Numbered from the stretch's first letter, positions 1-9,900 are shown. The stretch is DNA of 16,194 nt from Pararoseburia sp963661325 (GCA_963661325.1 CAVLBP010000054.1:1-16194), one strand, 5' to 3'. Program-made: numbers and translations. Notes: generated by a model from the letters alone, not told the origin.

Positions 1-650
1 TTGTAACAGCAAATGCAGATGGTGCCTATGACCTCACCACTGCCGGCTACACCGCACTGATCTTAGTATTTATCGCACTTCTTCTCATAGGTGCTGCCAT
101 CTTTGGCACCAAGAAGAAAATGAGCACCAAACAGTTGGTATTTTCCGCTATGGCGATCGCACTTGCCGTGGTCACCTCCATGATCAAATTGTTTGACCTG
201 CCTATGGGCGGTTCTGTCACGCTCTTTTCCATGCTCTTTATCGTCCTGATCGGCTACTGGTATGGATTTGGTGGCGGACTGACGGCGGCTCTCGCCTACG
301 GCGTACTGCAGCTTTTGATTGACCCGTATATCCTGAGTTTCCCACAGATGCTTACCGACTACATCTTAGCATTTGGTGCTCTTGGTCTTGCAGGTCTTTT
401 CCAGAATTCCAAGCACGGTCTGATCAAAGGATATATCGTTGCTGTCTTAGGCCGTTATTTCTTTGCCTTCCTTTCCGGCTGGATCTTCTTTGGCATGTAT
501 GCGCCGGACACCTTCCCAAATGCTGTTGTTTACTCACTGGTCTACAATGGTTCTTATCTGGGAGCAGAGGCAGTCATCACACTGATCGTGATCGCTATCC
601 CACCGGTTGCAAAAGCACTGGAGACCGTGAAAAAGCAGGCGGTTTCTTAA
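1..650 (+). CDS. thiT: ECF transporter S-component, ThiT (thiamine) type, 5' partial
   Basis: Membrane substrate-binding subunit of an energy-coupling-factor importer, probably for thiamine or a precursor; it would work with EcfA, EcfA' and EcfT encoded elsewhere. The frame is open from base 3 with no stop, so the gene starts left of the window. The ATG at 120 is internal: a 39-residue stretch before it includes another hydrophobic helix (LILVFIALLLIGAAIFG), and no good ribosome binding site precedes it. Counted from that ATG, 176 residues hold about six membrane segments. ThiT-like signatures are GSVTLFSML (residues 31-39), LTDYILAFGALGLAG (78-92), GRYFFAFLSG (111-120) and YSLVYNGSY (138-146); the Y-x4-N spacing in the last matches thiamine-contacting residues as I recall them from Lactococcus ThiT. 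Ala116 sits where many ThiT proteins have His, so the substrate is less certain than the family. Any TPP riboswitch would lie off the window. The stop overlaps the convergent gene by 4 bp. Confidence 0.85.
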   Translation, partial: VTANADGAYDLTTAGYTALILVFIALLLIGAAIFGTKKKMSTKQLVFSAMAIALAVVTSMIKLFDLPMGGSVTLFSMLFIVLIGYWYGFGGGLTAALAYGVLQLLIDPYILSFPQMLTDYILAFGALGLAGLFQNSKHGLIKGYIVAVLGRYFFAFLSGWIFFGMYAPDTFPNAVVYSLVYNGSYLGAEAVITLIVIAIPPVAKALETVKKQAVS

Positions 651-1354
651 AAGGCTGCAAAATATAAGATACTGATATCAAATGCCAGAATACCGTAATA
701 ATAGGTCGCAAGGTTCAGATAATGGATCTTGCAGCGGTTTTCCGGCTTACGGAACTTGTAGAAGTACAAGAAAATGATCATGAAATCAGAGATAAAAAAG
801 GCGATACCCCCAAAACCGATCCAACCGGAAGCCAAGCCCGGATAGAGTGCCATATACTGTGTAGCCTTGGATAGCATGAGCGACAGAAATACGCAATAGA
901 TCGATGCCGGGATTGCCAGTCTTCCCATGTGCAGGTGCATCAGACGCTTGACAAAGAAAAAGGCTGCCAGCGCTATGATCGGCAGGAATATATTCCACCA
1001 TGTGATGGTCGCATCCACACGGAAGAAACATATCAAAAATCCCATATGCGCCAGGAGAAATACGATCATGCCTGCCAGCATATGTTTTCGTTTACTCTTG
1101 ATCTGATATAATCCCATAAATAAATCGCCAACGGCACACAAGACCAGTGGTAAAAGCATCATGTAGAAATACCGCATATGGTCGCTGATAAAAGCGAACA
1201 TGACTGCGATCACAACAAAGGACACACTGCACAGCATCTTGACCGGTACATAGTATTTTTGCTTGTAACGCGGTAAAGCAGCCACCAGAAGTCCTGCAAA
1301 TTCCAGTGTGTAGATTATCGTTACGATTCCCTGTGCCATCATTCTTGTAAACAT
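647..1354 (-). CDS. YhhN/TMEM86 family (lysoplasmalogenase-like) membrane protein
   Basis: Polytopic membrane protein of 235 residues with roughly seven or eight hydrophobic helices. Family marks visible in order: Lys39 after helix 1 (PVKML), Gly76-Asp77 in VLCAVGDLFMG, His103 in GMIVFLLAHMGF, Ser189-Asp190 in GGIAFFISDFMI, and a terminal YYYG motif at 218-221. These conserved polar residues inside membrane helices are typical of the YhhN family, whose animal member TMEM86 hydrolyses the vinyl-ether bond of lysoplasmalogens. Some clostridia make plasmalogens, so the activity is plausible, but it is not proven for bacterial members of this type. The start at 1354 is preceded by AGGAG about 8 bases upstream (plus-strand 1359-1366 area). 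The gene is separated from the surface cluster by the terminator at 1391-1423, so it is probably its own unit. Family call is firm, substrate is inference. Confidence 0.8.
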   Translation of the reverse strand: MFTRMMAQGIVTIIYTLEFAGLLVAALPRYKQKYYVPVKMLCSVSFVVIAVMFAFISDHMRYFYMMLLPLVLCAVGDLFMGLYQIKSKRKHMLAGMIVFLLAHMGFLICFFRVDATITWWNIFLPIIALAAFFFVKRLMHLHMGRLAIPASIYCVFLSLMLSKATQYMALYPGLASGWIGFGGIAFFISDFMIIFLYFYKFRKPENRCKIHYLNLATYYYGILAFDISILYFAAF

Positions 1355-1390
1355 ATCCCTGTCTCCTATGATCTCATGTCTTTTAAGTAG

Positions 1391-1423
1391 AAAAGGGGCA
1401 GTCTTAGCAACTGTCCCCTTTTT
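1391..1423 (-). terminator. Rho-independent terminator of the LRR/sortase/giant-protein cluster
   Basis: Arms AAAAGGGGCAGT (1391-1402) and ACTGTCCCCTTTT (1410-1422) pair as a 12-bp stem with one bulged base at 1414 and a 7-base loop. Read on the minus strand the hairpin is followed by a T-rich tail (TTTTCTACTT). It lies 29 bp after the LRR gene stop and before the YhhN gene, so it most likely ends minus-strand transcription from the cluster. The T-run on the plus side makes it formally two-way, but no plus-strand gene ends here. Confidence 0.85.
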
Positions 1424-1451
1424 ATCATTCGTATGTCTATATCTGCTATTC

Positions 1452-2735
1452 TTATGATCTATCCTTGTGATTCTGACTCATATATTTCATCTTATTGAAA
1501 CGGCTGTAAAGAATGACTCCGATACCACCTGCAAAGATCGCTATGCAAAGGAAGTATCTCGGATCAATGCCATCTGCTGTCGTCGGTGTCGCATCCTTTG
1601 TATGTGATGCAGCGCCTCCGTTTGTCGCGCTCTTGATCACTCTGCCGTCTGCAGTTGTCACAGAACCATCTGCATGGGTAATGGATCCATCCGGATTTAC
1701 AACGTCTCCGTCGGAAGTACCATTGCCATTTCCGTTGTCTCCATTATTGGCACCATTGTTGTTGCTGTCATTGTTATCGCCGTTGTTGTTATTACCGTTA
1801 TTATTGTTATTATTATCGTCATTATTGTCATCGTTGTTATCATCATCCTGGTTATCTCCCAGAACAACAAAGACAATGTTATTATCCTTGGCATACTTTT
1901 CTGTCGCAGAACCGGAAACACCATAAATGGTAGATGGTGTCCACGAACTCTGTGTGGCGATCGATGTCACGGATGCAGGAATGGTGATAGTCTCAACACC
2001 GCTATCGGTAAAAGCATTGGCTTCGATCGTCGTTACACTATTTGGAAGCGACACAGTAGATATACCTGTGCAATCCTGAAGTGCTCCTGACCCAATCGTT
2101 GTCGTACCTGCTGCAATTGCAAGAGAAGTCTTGCCCTCCGGCACCAAGAGGAGTCGGGTCTTTGACGCATTGTATAAACATCCATCCGAAGATGCATAAG
2201 CACCATTGCCGGATGCCACCGAAATATTGGAAAGGTTGCCACATCCGCTGAAAGCATCCGTAGAAATACTGCTGACGCTTGCCGGGATGCTGACAGAACT
2301 AAGAGAGGCACATCCGTAAAAAGCATTGCTGCCGATCGAAGTTGCACTATCCGGGATTGTCACAGATCCGAGGGATAAGCACTCACGGAAAGTCTCTTCC
2401 GGGATCCCATTCAAAGAAGAACTCAGGGATACTGACGCAAGAGAAGTACATCCGCTGAATACACCCGTTCCCATGCTGGTCACCGAACTCGGCATAACGA
2501 CCGATGTAATATCCTTTGACGCAAAGACACCGGCATTGATCGTGGTAACGCCATCCGGGATCGTAACAGCTCCGCCATTTCCTGTGTAATCTTCCAGAAC
2601 CGTGCCATCATCACTCAGCACCAATCCTGACTCTGTCGCCTGGCTTGCATCTGAACTCTGACTGACGATCACCCAAACGGATAAGATCACAGACAGTGCG
2701 ATCAGAAACCATCCAATTTTTGTACCTCTTTTCAT
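1452..2735 (-). CDS. BspA-like leucine-rich-repeat surface protein with sortase-type C-terminal tail
   Basis: Predicted wall-attached protein of 427 residues. Order: basic N-terminus and a membrane/signal helix (WFLIALSVILSVWVIV, residues 9-24); about eight LRR_5-type repeats at roughly 52-260 of the pattern VTIPxSVTSIGxxAFxGC; an Asn/Asp/Gly-rich linker at 294-342; a short DG-repeat patch (NPDGS, HADGS, TADGR; 347-365); then TPTTADG (383-389), a hydrophobic segment (394-410) and basic residues Arg412, Lys415 and Lys417. That tail has the layout of a sortase sorting signal, with TPTTA in place of LPxTG. LRR_5 proteins of this type often act as adhesins or extracellular binding proteins; no ligand can be read here. 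A GTG at 2798 would extend the frame by 21 residues, but the ATG at 2735 has GGAG 8 bases upstream and directly starts the signal sequence, so it is preferred. It follows the sortase gene by 63 bp and may also have its own promoter. Confidence 0.88.
   Translation of the reverse strand: MKRGTKIGWFLIALSVILSVWVIVSQSSDASQATESGLVLSDDGTVLEDYTGNGGAVTIPDGVTTINAGVFASKDITSVVMPSSVTSMGTGVFSGCTSLASVSLSSSLNGIPEETFRECLSLGSVTIPDSATSIGSNAFYGCASLSSVSIPASVSSISTDAFSGCGNLSNISVASGNGAYASSDGCLYNASKTRLLLVPEGKTSLAIAAGTTTIGSGALQDCTGISTVSLPNSVTTIEANAFTDSGVETITIPASVTSIATQSSWTPSTIYGVSGSATEKYAKDNNIVFVVLGDNQDDDNNDDNNDDNNNNNNGNNNNGDNNDSNNNGANNGDNGNGNGTSDGDVVNPDGSITHADGSVTTADGRVIKSATNGGAASHTKDATPTTADGIDPRYFLCIAIFAGGIGVILYSRFNKMKYMSQNHKDRS
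1500..1589 (-). other. Atypical sortase sorting signal (TPTTA + hydrophobic helix + basic tail)
   Basis: Codes residues 383-412 of the LRR protein: TPTTADG, a 17-residue hydrophobic helix beginning at Tyr394 and ending in SRFNK. Relative to LPxTG, Pro and Thr keep their positions, Leu becomes Thr and Gly becomes Ala. Seen in the sequence: the three-part layout. Inferred: recognition by the class B sortase encoded next door. Confidence 0.6.
1710..1856 (-). repeat. In-frame AAY/GAY triplet tract coding an Asn/Asp-rich stalk
   Basis: About 49 codons, nearly all AAT, AAC, GAT, GAC or GGN, code the Asn/Asp/Gly-rich linker (residues 294-342) of the LRR protein. The period is three bases, so replication slippage would change stalk length without breaking the frame. 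Such a region probably forms a flexible, acidic spacer that lifts the LRR domain away from the wall. Confidence 0.85.
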
Positions 2736-2789
2736 TCTATTATCTCCGTATAACTCTATTTCGAAATAAAAATCTACAACATCTAGTAT

Positions 2790-2818
2790 ATTATACACCT
2801 ATTGTACCTGTTTGGCTA
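2790..2818 (-). promoter_or_regulatory. Candidate sigma-A promoter for the LRR gene
   Basis: A perfect TATAAT (plus-strand 2790-2795) lies right after the sortase stop, with TAGCCA (2813-2818; 4 of 6 matches to TTGACA) 17 bp upstream, inside the last sortase codons. Transcription would start near 2783, giving a leader of about 48 bases to the ATG at 2735. This would let the LRR protein be made without the 8-kb giant gene; read-through from upstream is also possible as no terminator separates the genes. Confidence 0.42.
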
Positions 2819-3902
2819 CTACAAATAATCGTCCATCCTCGGTATAACTGTTACAGGTTGACAGGGTCAAAAGTTTGTCCTGCAAGGTCAATCCATCTGC
2901 ATTTCCGTAAACAGCAAGAGAATCAACATTTTGTATAAAATCCTCCAGATCCTGCGCGGAAGTCGACGTGATGAAATCATAATAGCGATAGGCGTCCTCA
3001 TCCTGATACTGCACCTTTGACAGTCCCACCGCCACGATCTCATATGTCCTTTTTTCGTAAATGGTGTTGAAATTGATGTATTTATGGGCTTCCAGATAGC
3101 CCTCTTGCAGATAATTTTTCAGACCGCCAAACATCATCCCGCTTTTCATGTTATGTCCATAAATGATGGTGTTGATCGTCGGCTTTAAGATACTGCACCG
3201 CTCGTCCATGAAAATACTGCCGTTGGAGTTGGTCGCCTGGTCAAATCCGTGGGTCAGATAGTAGGTGTTATCCTTCTGTACGACCGGATAATTGATCTCG
3301 GTATCGTCAATAGAAAGCCAGCCTACCATTTCCGGGTTCTGCTGTAAAAGTTCTGCGTATTCCGGTAAGACACTTAAATTTTGCGTCTGGTCTTCTTGAG
3401 CGGACGACGTATCCCCATTCTCTGTAGAAGTATCTTCACTCTTGGCATCGTCATTTTGGGAAGCATCATCCTGGCTCTTTGGAGTCTCCACCTGGTCTGC
3501 CAGTTTCTGCATCTGCCTTGTCGTCACAATATCCCGGATCTCGGCAATTCCAAACACAGCAAAAGAGACAAGTGCCAAGATAATAAATGCAACACCAAGT
3601 ATCTTCTGGTATTTTACCTTGCCCTCTGCCTCTTCTACAACGGCTTTGTCCTCCAACAGATCTACGGACTTATCCGCAACGATATCTGCCAGATGCGCAA
3701 AAAACTGATCGCCGATCGGTGACTTGAAAACGATCTTGCCGCTTCGAATGTCGTTGTAAAGACGCACTGCCACCTCGGGATCCTGTATATTTAATTCTTT
3801 GTTGATACATTCGATCTTGCGAACATCTTCCTGACCATCACGATATTCGTGAAAGGTCTGGAAGCTGTATTCGCCGATCTTATATTTTCCTTGTTCCTGC
3901 AT
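2799..3902 (-). CDS. Class B sortase with long cytoplasmic N-terminal region
   Basis: Cysteine transpeptidase of 367 residues that cleaves a sorting signal and joins the protein to peptidoglycan or another surface amine. The C-terminal catalytic domain (about 190-367) has INTIIYGHNMKSGMMFGGL with catalytic His250, LLTLSTC with nucleophile Cys350, and Arg358 in DGRLFVVAK; the GHN(M)xxGxMFGxL pattern and the helix between His and Cys are class B-like. Unlike standard sortases, the single membrane helix is not at the N-terminus: about 100 soluble residues precede it (helix about 101-120), followed by an acidic Ser/Asp/Glu/Gln-rich linker (about 138-175). With the usual orientation those first 100 residues are cytoplasmic; I do not recognise them. 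The start at 3902 is supported by a TAGGA site that overlaps the stop of the upstream giant gene; the 9-bp gap implies one transcript and perhaps translational coupling. The best visible substrate is the LRR protein encoded just downstream. Confidence 0.95.
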   Translation of the reverse strand: MQEQGKYKIGEYSFQTFHEYRDGQEDVRKIECINKELNIQDPEVAVRLYNDIRSGKIVFKSPIGDQFFAHLADIVADKSVDLLEDKAVVEEAEGKVKYQKILGVAFIILALVSFAVFGIAEIRDIVTTRQMQKLADQVETPKSQDDASQNDDAKSEDTSTENGDTSSAQEDQTQNLSVLPEYAELLQQNPEMVGWLSIDDTEINYPVVQKDNTYYLTHGFDQATNSNGSIFMDERCSILKPTINTIIYGHNMKSGMMFGGLKNYLQEGYLEAHKYINFNTIYEKRTYEIVAVGLSKVQYQDEDAYRYYDFITSTSAQDLEDFIQNVDSLAVYGNADGLTLQDKLLTLSTCNSYTEDGRLFVVAKQVQ

Positions 3903-3911
3903 GAAATATTC

Positions 3912-6900
3912 CTACTTTACAGTGATCGCTATTGTCTTTGAGTAATCTCCATAAACATAAGAACCATCCACCGGCTTGTATGCACGTACCTTGTAATAGT
4001 AGGTCTTGTTGCTGCCTACCTTGGTATCCGTATAAGTACCCTTGCCGTTTGGTACAACGGCGATCTTCTTGTAAGTACCGTCTGCACTTGAACTACGATA
4101 GATCTCATAACCTGCTACCGTGTTGCTGCGATTCCATGTAAGCGTCGCACTTCTCTTTGCCGTTGATGTACCGACAAGATCATTGGTAGACGCTACCTTG
4201 GTATAAGCCGTTACCGACTGCATTTCGCCATAGGTCGTGTTTCCACCCGCGGTCACATAAGATCTCACATGGAAGGTATAGGTCGTTGAGTTCTTCAAGC
4301 CATTTGCCACAAAGGATGTAGCCGATGTTGTACCGTACTTGGTACGGTTGTCCTCGCTGTAGATCTCGTAACCGGTAGCCTTTCCGTTTTTCAGCCATGA
4401 AATCTGTATGCCTGTCTCACTGGCTGCCTGTGCCTTTAAGCCTACCATGACCGGAGCGATGATATTGAATTTCAATACACTGGTTCCTGTGTAATTGCCA
4501 AGTCCCTGTACGGTTGCTGTGGCAACACCCGGATTTACATTGTTGTTGTAAGTAACACTGTATTCTTTGCCCTGGATCAACTCTTTACCATCATACAACA
4601 AGGTTGCTTTTGGTTCAATGGCTTTTCCGGTGTAGGTATTCTTGCTCAACTGGATGATATTGCATGCGTTGATATTCTTTGGAATGATCTCATAAGTTGC
4701 CTGTAAGACTTCTTTATTACCGGCAAGTTCTACCGGAATAAAGGCTGTGATCGTTCCGACTGCAATACAATCGTCATTTGTAACGTCCGCAATATCGGTC
4801 GTCTCTGCCTCTTCTGCACTCATACGTCCATAGACGATCTGGTCTGCATCATAAGCCACCTGGTTGCCGCTTGGATCCTCGATGACGAAGTCCGGTCGAA
4901 TCGCTTTGCCGGTGTAGGTGTACTGATTTGCATAACCCTTGACACGAAGCAGTGACATATCTGCACTGATGGTGTATGCACATCTTGCGCTATCGCTATA
5001 GTAAGATACCAGCGGTGTGATGATGACATAACCGCCTGTCGTGTAACTATCATCAGAATAGTAGTCTACCTTGTAATCTACATCCTGCTCCAATACATTG
5101 CCACCACATTCTACAGTAACCGGTGGCTCGACTGCCTTTCCGGTGTAGAACTGCGGTTCAATGGTGACAATGGCATCTTTTAAGGATGCTACAATGTCAA
5201 ACTCCTCGGTCACCTGACCGGTGTAATTGCCCTTTGCTACGGCTGTTACCGTCGCATGACCTGCATTGGTATTATCTGTCAGTTTCAGGTCGTAATCAAC
5301 GCCTGCCACCAATGTCCATACCGGATCCACACCATTGTCATAGATCACGGATACATCCGGTGTGATAGCACTTCCAGTGTAGGTGACACGTTTATCATTT
5401 AACACCAGTTTAAAGTCTGAAATATCTTTTGCCCCAATGATGAATGCCTGGCTCTTGGTCTCAGATCCCAATGCATAGTTGCCTTTCAGAGAAACCATAA
5501 CAAATGCCGGACTGTTGACATTTCCGATATTCTCATTGTTGACATAAGTAATACTATAGTTGACCGGATCGATCTCTGTCTTTGTGGAGATCGAGGTATC
5601 ATATACCTTTACGCCCGGTGTGATGGCACTTCCGGTGTAGGTGGTCACATAATTGCCATCCTCGTCCTGTGGCAGATCTAATACCACATTGATCTCGGAT
5701 GCCTTAGCAACCTTTTGGTTGATACGGTAGTAAGCAAACGGCTTACCATAGTAATTGCCGATTCCCTTGACTGCCAAGGTCTTTGTACCGGCATTGACGC
5801 TATCCTCAATGTCGATCATTTCATAATCGGTACCTTCTTTTAACAAAGTGCCGTCTGCAAGATAGACTGCATAGGTCGGTACATGGGACTTGCCGTCATA
5901 GGTAAATTCCTGCTGATCCTGCGCGATACGCACCTGTGCATCTGCAAGCGATCTTCCGATATTGAAAGTCGCCGTTCTGCTATCCGTATAGTTGCCCTTA
6001 CCGGTGATCGTTACCGTCGGTGCTGCGTCTGCGTCATCCTTAGATGCAGAATTGATGTTATTCTTGAAGGTCAGGTCATAATCCGTACCCTTGGTCAGTT
6101 CCACACCTCTTGTCGTATCCGTCACAACTACTGCCGGTTCTACCGCAGAACCACTGTAGTCCATATCCGGTACTGTCACGGTGATATCATCTTCTGTGAT
6201 CGGCTTTGGTTCTACCGTAAAGGTAGGATTTAAGGAACCATAGAAGTTATCTTTTCCGACGATCGAAATATTGTACTTTCCGGCATCGCGGATACCATTT
6301 CCGTAGGAGATCGTGTAATCGGTACCTTCCTGTAAAATATAGGTCGTACCATCACCAACCGGACAAGAAACTTCAATTTCCGGTGTGATCACGCTACCGG
6401 TGTAGACTGCTGATGTCTTATCCAGTTTGACGGTTCCTCCGGCAAGATTTACCTTGGTAACTTCAAACTGTGCACTTCTGGATCCTGTATAGTTTCCAAT
6501 TCCTGTAAATGTGACAGACGCCTTGCTGTCAACGGAAACCTGTTCATTGTTGGAAAGTGTATAGGTATAATCTACGCCCTCCTGCAAGGTATGTCCGTTA
6601 TAAGTCAGGCTCATCTGCGGAACAACCGGATGTCCTCCGGCATAACCGGTGTCTGAAACCTTTACATTGATATCGCTTGCAGAAAGATCTTTCTGTGTGA
6701 TCGTAAAGTATTTTGTCACGGCGCCATAATAACTTCCTGCACCACTGATGGTCACAGATGCGGTTCCTACATTGAGGTTCTCTGCATAACTTACGTTATA
6801 GTCCTTGGTCTGTGTCAGCGTCTTGCCACCATAAGTCACGACTACATTCGGCTGGATGTAATCGCCGGTGTATGTCGTAGTCAGACCGGACAACTGACCA

Positions 6901-9900
6901 TCTAAGGTGATATTCATGCCCGGATCTGCCAGATTGATGCCCTTGATCTCGAAGTTTACAACCTGATTGCCGATAGATGCACCATCTATACTATTGATAA
7001 CCACGGATGCTGTACCCGCGTCGATATTATTGGTATAGGTAAGACTATAGTCAACGTCTTTCTGCAAGACTTTTCCCGCACATGTCACCTGTGGTATTGG
7101 CTTGACCTCGCTACCAGTGTAAGAATAGGTATCATTCAAACCGGTAACCGTCGCCTTGGACAAGTTATAGTAAATGTTAAAACGTGCCGTCTTGGAACCG
7201 GTATAGTAGGTATCTGTACCGGAAACCTGACGGATCACAATACTACCACTATTGGTACCAACATCTACATTGCTGCCATACTCTATGTTATAATCTTCGC
7301 CCTCTTCCAATACCTGTGAGCCAAACTGAACGATCGGTGTCGGTTTGATCTGCTTTCCGGTATAGTCGTACTGATCATTGACATTGATCACTTCCACATT
7401 TTTCAGATCTCCAACAACCCTGATCGGGATCGTCTGGCTTCCGATACAGTAGTTCTTACCAACAAAGATCAGTTGCCCCTCACCCGGTCTGTCACAGTTG
7501 TACTGCTGGATCTCATAATTGGAAGAGTCCAGATACATGGTCGTCATATTGCCTGAACTGTCTACATTAGACTGGTTCTGATAGGTAATGCTGATTCCGG
7601 CATCCGAAAACTGTAAAGTTCCGTTCGCCTGTAAACTATAAGTGGTCTGATACCCACCAATGGTAAACTGACTGGTATTGCTCAAATTACCAATGATATT
7701 AAACCGCGCCGTCAATGTTCCGCTGTAAGCACCTATTCCGGCAATGGAAATGGTTGCCCGTCCCGGATTGACATTGCTGCTATACGTCAATTCATAATCT
7801 TTGCCTTCGGTCAATACCACATCCCCATACATAAGGGAAAGGCTTGGCGTGATCTTATCTCCGGTATACATCTGGTCCGGGATCGCCTCTACTGTCACAT
7901 TGTCAGAAATACTCTTGGTAACAATGGAGAACTTCAAATTGATCGTTCCACTGTAGTTGCCAATACCCACAATTATAACGGCAGGTGCATCTGCATCGCT
8001 CTTATCTGCAATGTTGATATTGTTCTTGTAGCCCTGCACCTTGTAATCCACATCCTGTTTCAAGACAGTTCCTGCGGTATTTGTGATCGTAATGCCACTG
8101 ATATCCGGCTTGATCTCTTTTCCGGTGTATGTATAATCCGGCAGGGTGGTTGCGGACAGTGTGCATGCAGTCAAGTCACTTGCCACGATCGTATAGGTCT
8201 GGCTCAGTGTTCCGCTGTAATGTCCGATACCCTTTGCCTGTACAGTATATGTACCGACATTTGGTCCTACATCCGTTGCCGTGAACTGATAATCGGTTCC
8301 CTCCACCAACTGAATGGTCTTGCCGGATGCATTGTAGGTCACCCGGATCTGTGGTGTGATCTTGTTGCCATCATAGACATACTCAAATCCTGCCTCCGGA
8401 TGGTTCGGATCGATATTTGTAACGGTTACGGAAGTCTCGTTATCCAAAACAACCATGGTCACATAGTAGCGCTTGGTAATGGTTCCATAATAGTCGCCAA
8501 TACCTGTATATGTGATAACAACGCTCTCTGTGGATCCCATACCACCGGCTTCGGTCGTATAGGTGACGGTGTAATCGGTATCTTCTTCCAGATCTGTTTC
8601 CTTGCCGTCTGCATCCTTGTAGGTCAGTTTCGATACCGGTTTGATGCTGTTGCCATCTGTATCTCTGCCCCAATATGGCACATAGTAGTCACCGGAAGAT
8701 GCCGGTTTTAAGGTAGAGTCATCATAAGGGTTGTGCAGTTCTACTGCTCCGCCCAGTGCCAGATTGCTTCCGATCGTATAGGTGATATTTCTGCTGCCGG
8801 TATAGTTGCCCATACCTGTGATCGTAGCGATCTTGCCCTCACCGGAAGTCTTGCTGTCCTCACCTACAGATACAGTGTAATCGGTATCCTGCGTCAGAAC
8901 CTTATTATTTAAGTTGGTGTTTACTACATTTACAACCGGCAGACGATAGTCACCATTTTTTACCAGTTTCTGTGTATCTGTGATCGTAACTCCACTTGCT
9001 TCGGATGTAATGTCCTTTGGTGAGATCGTGTAGTAAATGGTCACGGTAGAACCACCATAATTGCCTAGTCCGGTCACCACGATCGCCGGTGTCTTGGATG
9101 TGTTATTCTCATCATAACCAGCCGCATTGATCGCATTCACGGAACTTGTCTTATAGTTTCCGCTCTTTGTGACTGTGGAGTCTCCATCCTTAACAGTCAG
9201 GCTTGGTGAGATCGTTCTTCCTGTGTATTCTGCAACATAGGTTGCCAGATAGGTATTTTCTGCAATCTGCTTGACTTCCTGTCCTCCCAGGAAAAAGGTC
9301 AGATTGGAAAGCGACTTGGCAACAATGGAGAAATATTCTTCTCGATCTTCCGTCAGGTTCTTCTCACCTGTGATAGTGATGGTTGCCTGACCAATATTCT
9401 TATTATTACTGTAAGTCAAGGAATAGTTTGCGTTTGAAATTTCACGCTTTGTCCCATCATCATCCTGATAATATAAGGTAATATCCGGTTTGATCTGATT
9501 TCCTGTATAAATCTGATCTGCGATCTTTTCCGGTTCTACGACCACATGGCTATCTGTCAGGCTCAGTTTTTGGATGGTAAAGGTAGCCTTTACACTACCG
9601 GTATAATTGCCAATACCATTTGCATAAACGGTTGCTGTTCCGGCATTGATGTTATCCTCGTAGGAAAGTTCAAAATCCTGTCCCTCGACATAAGTCTTAC
9701 CTGTCTTGGTCAGAGTATATTCACCGGAAGATAAGGTAATCTCTTTTCCTGTATAGGTCTTCTTTGTAGAAACATTCAAAGTACCACTGATGGTCTGTGG
9801 CTTGATGGTAAAGGTCACACGGATCTCTTTACCACTGTAATTGCCTGCGCCCTTGATGACGGCAACCGCCTTCTGGTCATCCGTGCTGGCATTGATATTA

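Noticed and set aside
1513..2090. Plus-strand frames coding Leu/Ser- or Ile/Val-rich hydrophobic peptides
   Set aside because: They are the reverse complement of the Asn/Asp triplet tract in the LRR gene; the apparent membrane segments are an artefact of that repeat.
2757..2768. 12-bp perfect palindrome TATTTCGAAATA as an operator
   Set aside because: Several 12-bp palindromes are expected by chance in 16 kb; position is suggestive but not enough to call a binding site.
3912..4200. Search for a sorting signal at the end of the giant protein
   Set aside because: The C-terminus is a complete fibronectin type III domain ending AITVK, with no hydrophobic helix or basic tail.
8220..8711. Plus-strand open frame of 163 codons inside the giant gene
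   Set aside because: Antisense to conserved repeat sequence, with no ribosome binding site or domain; shadow of the repeat coding frame.
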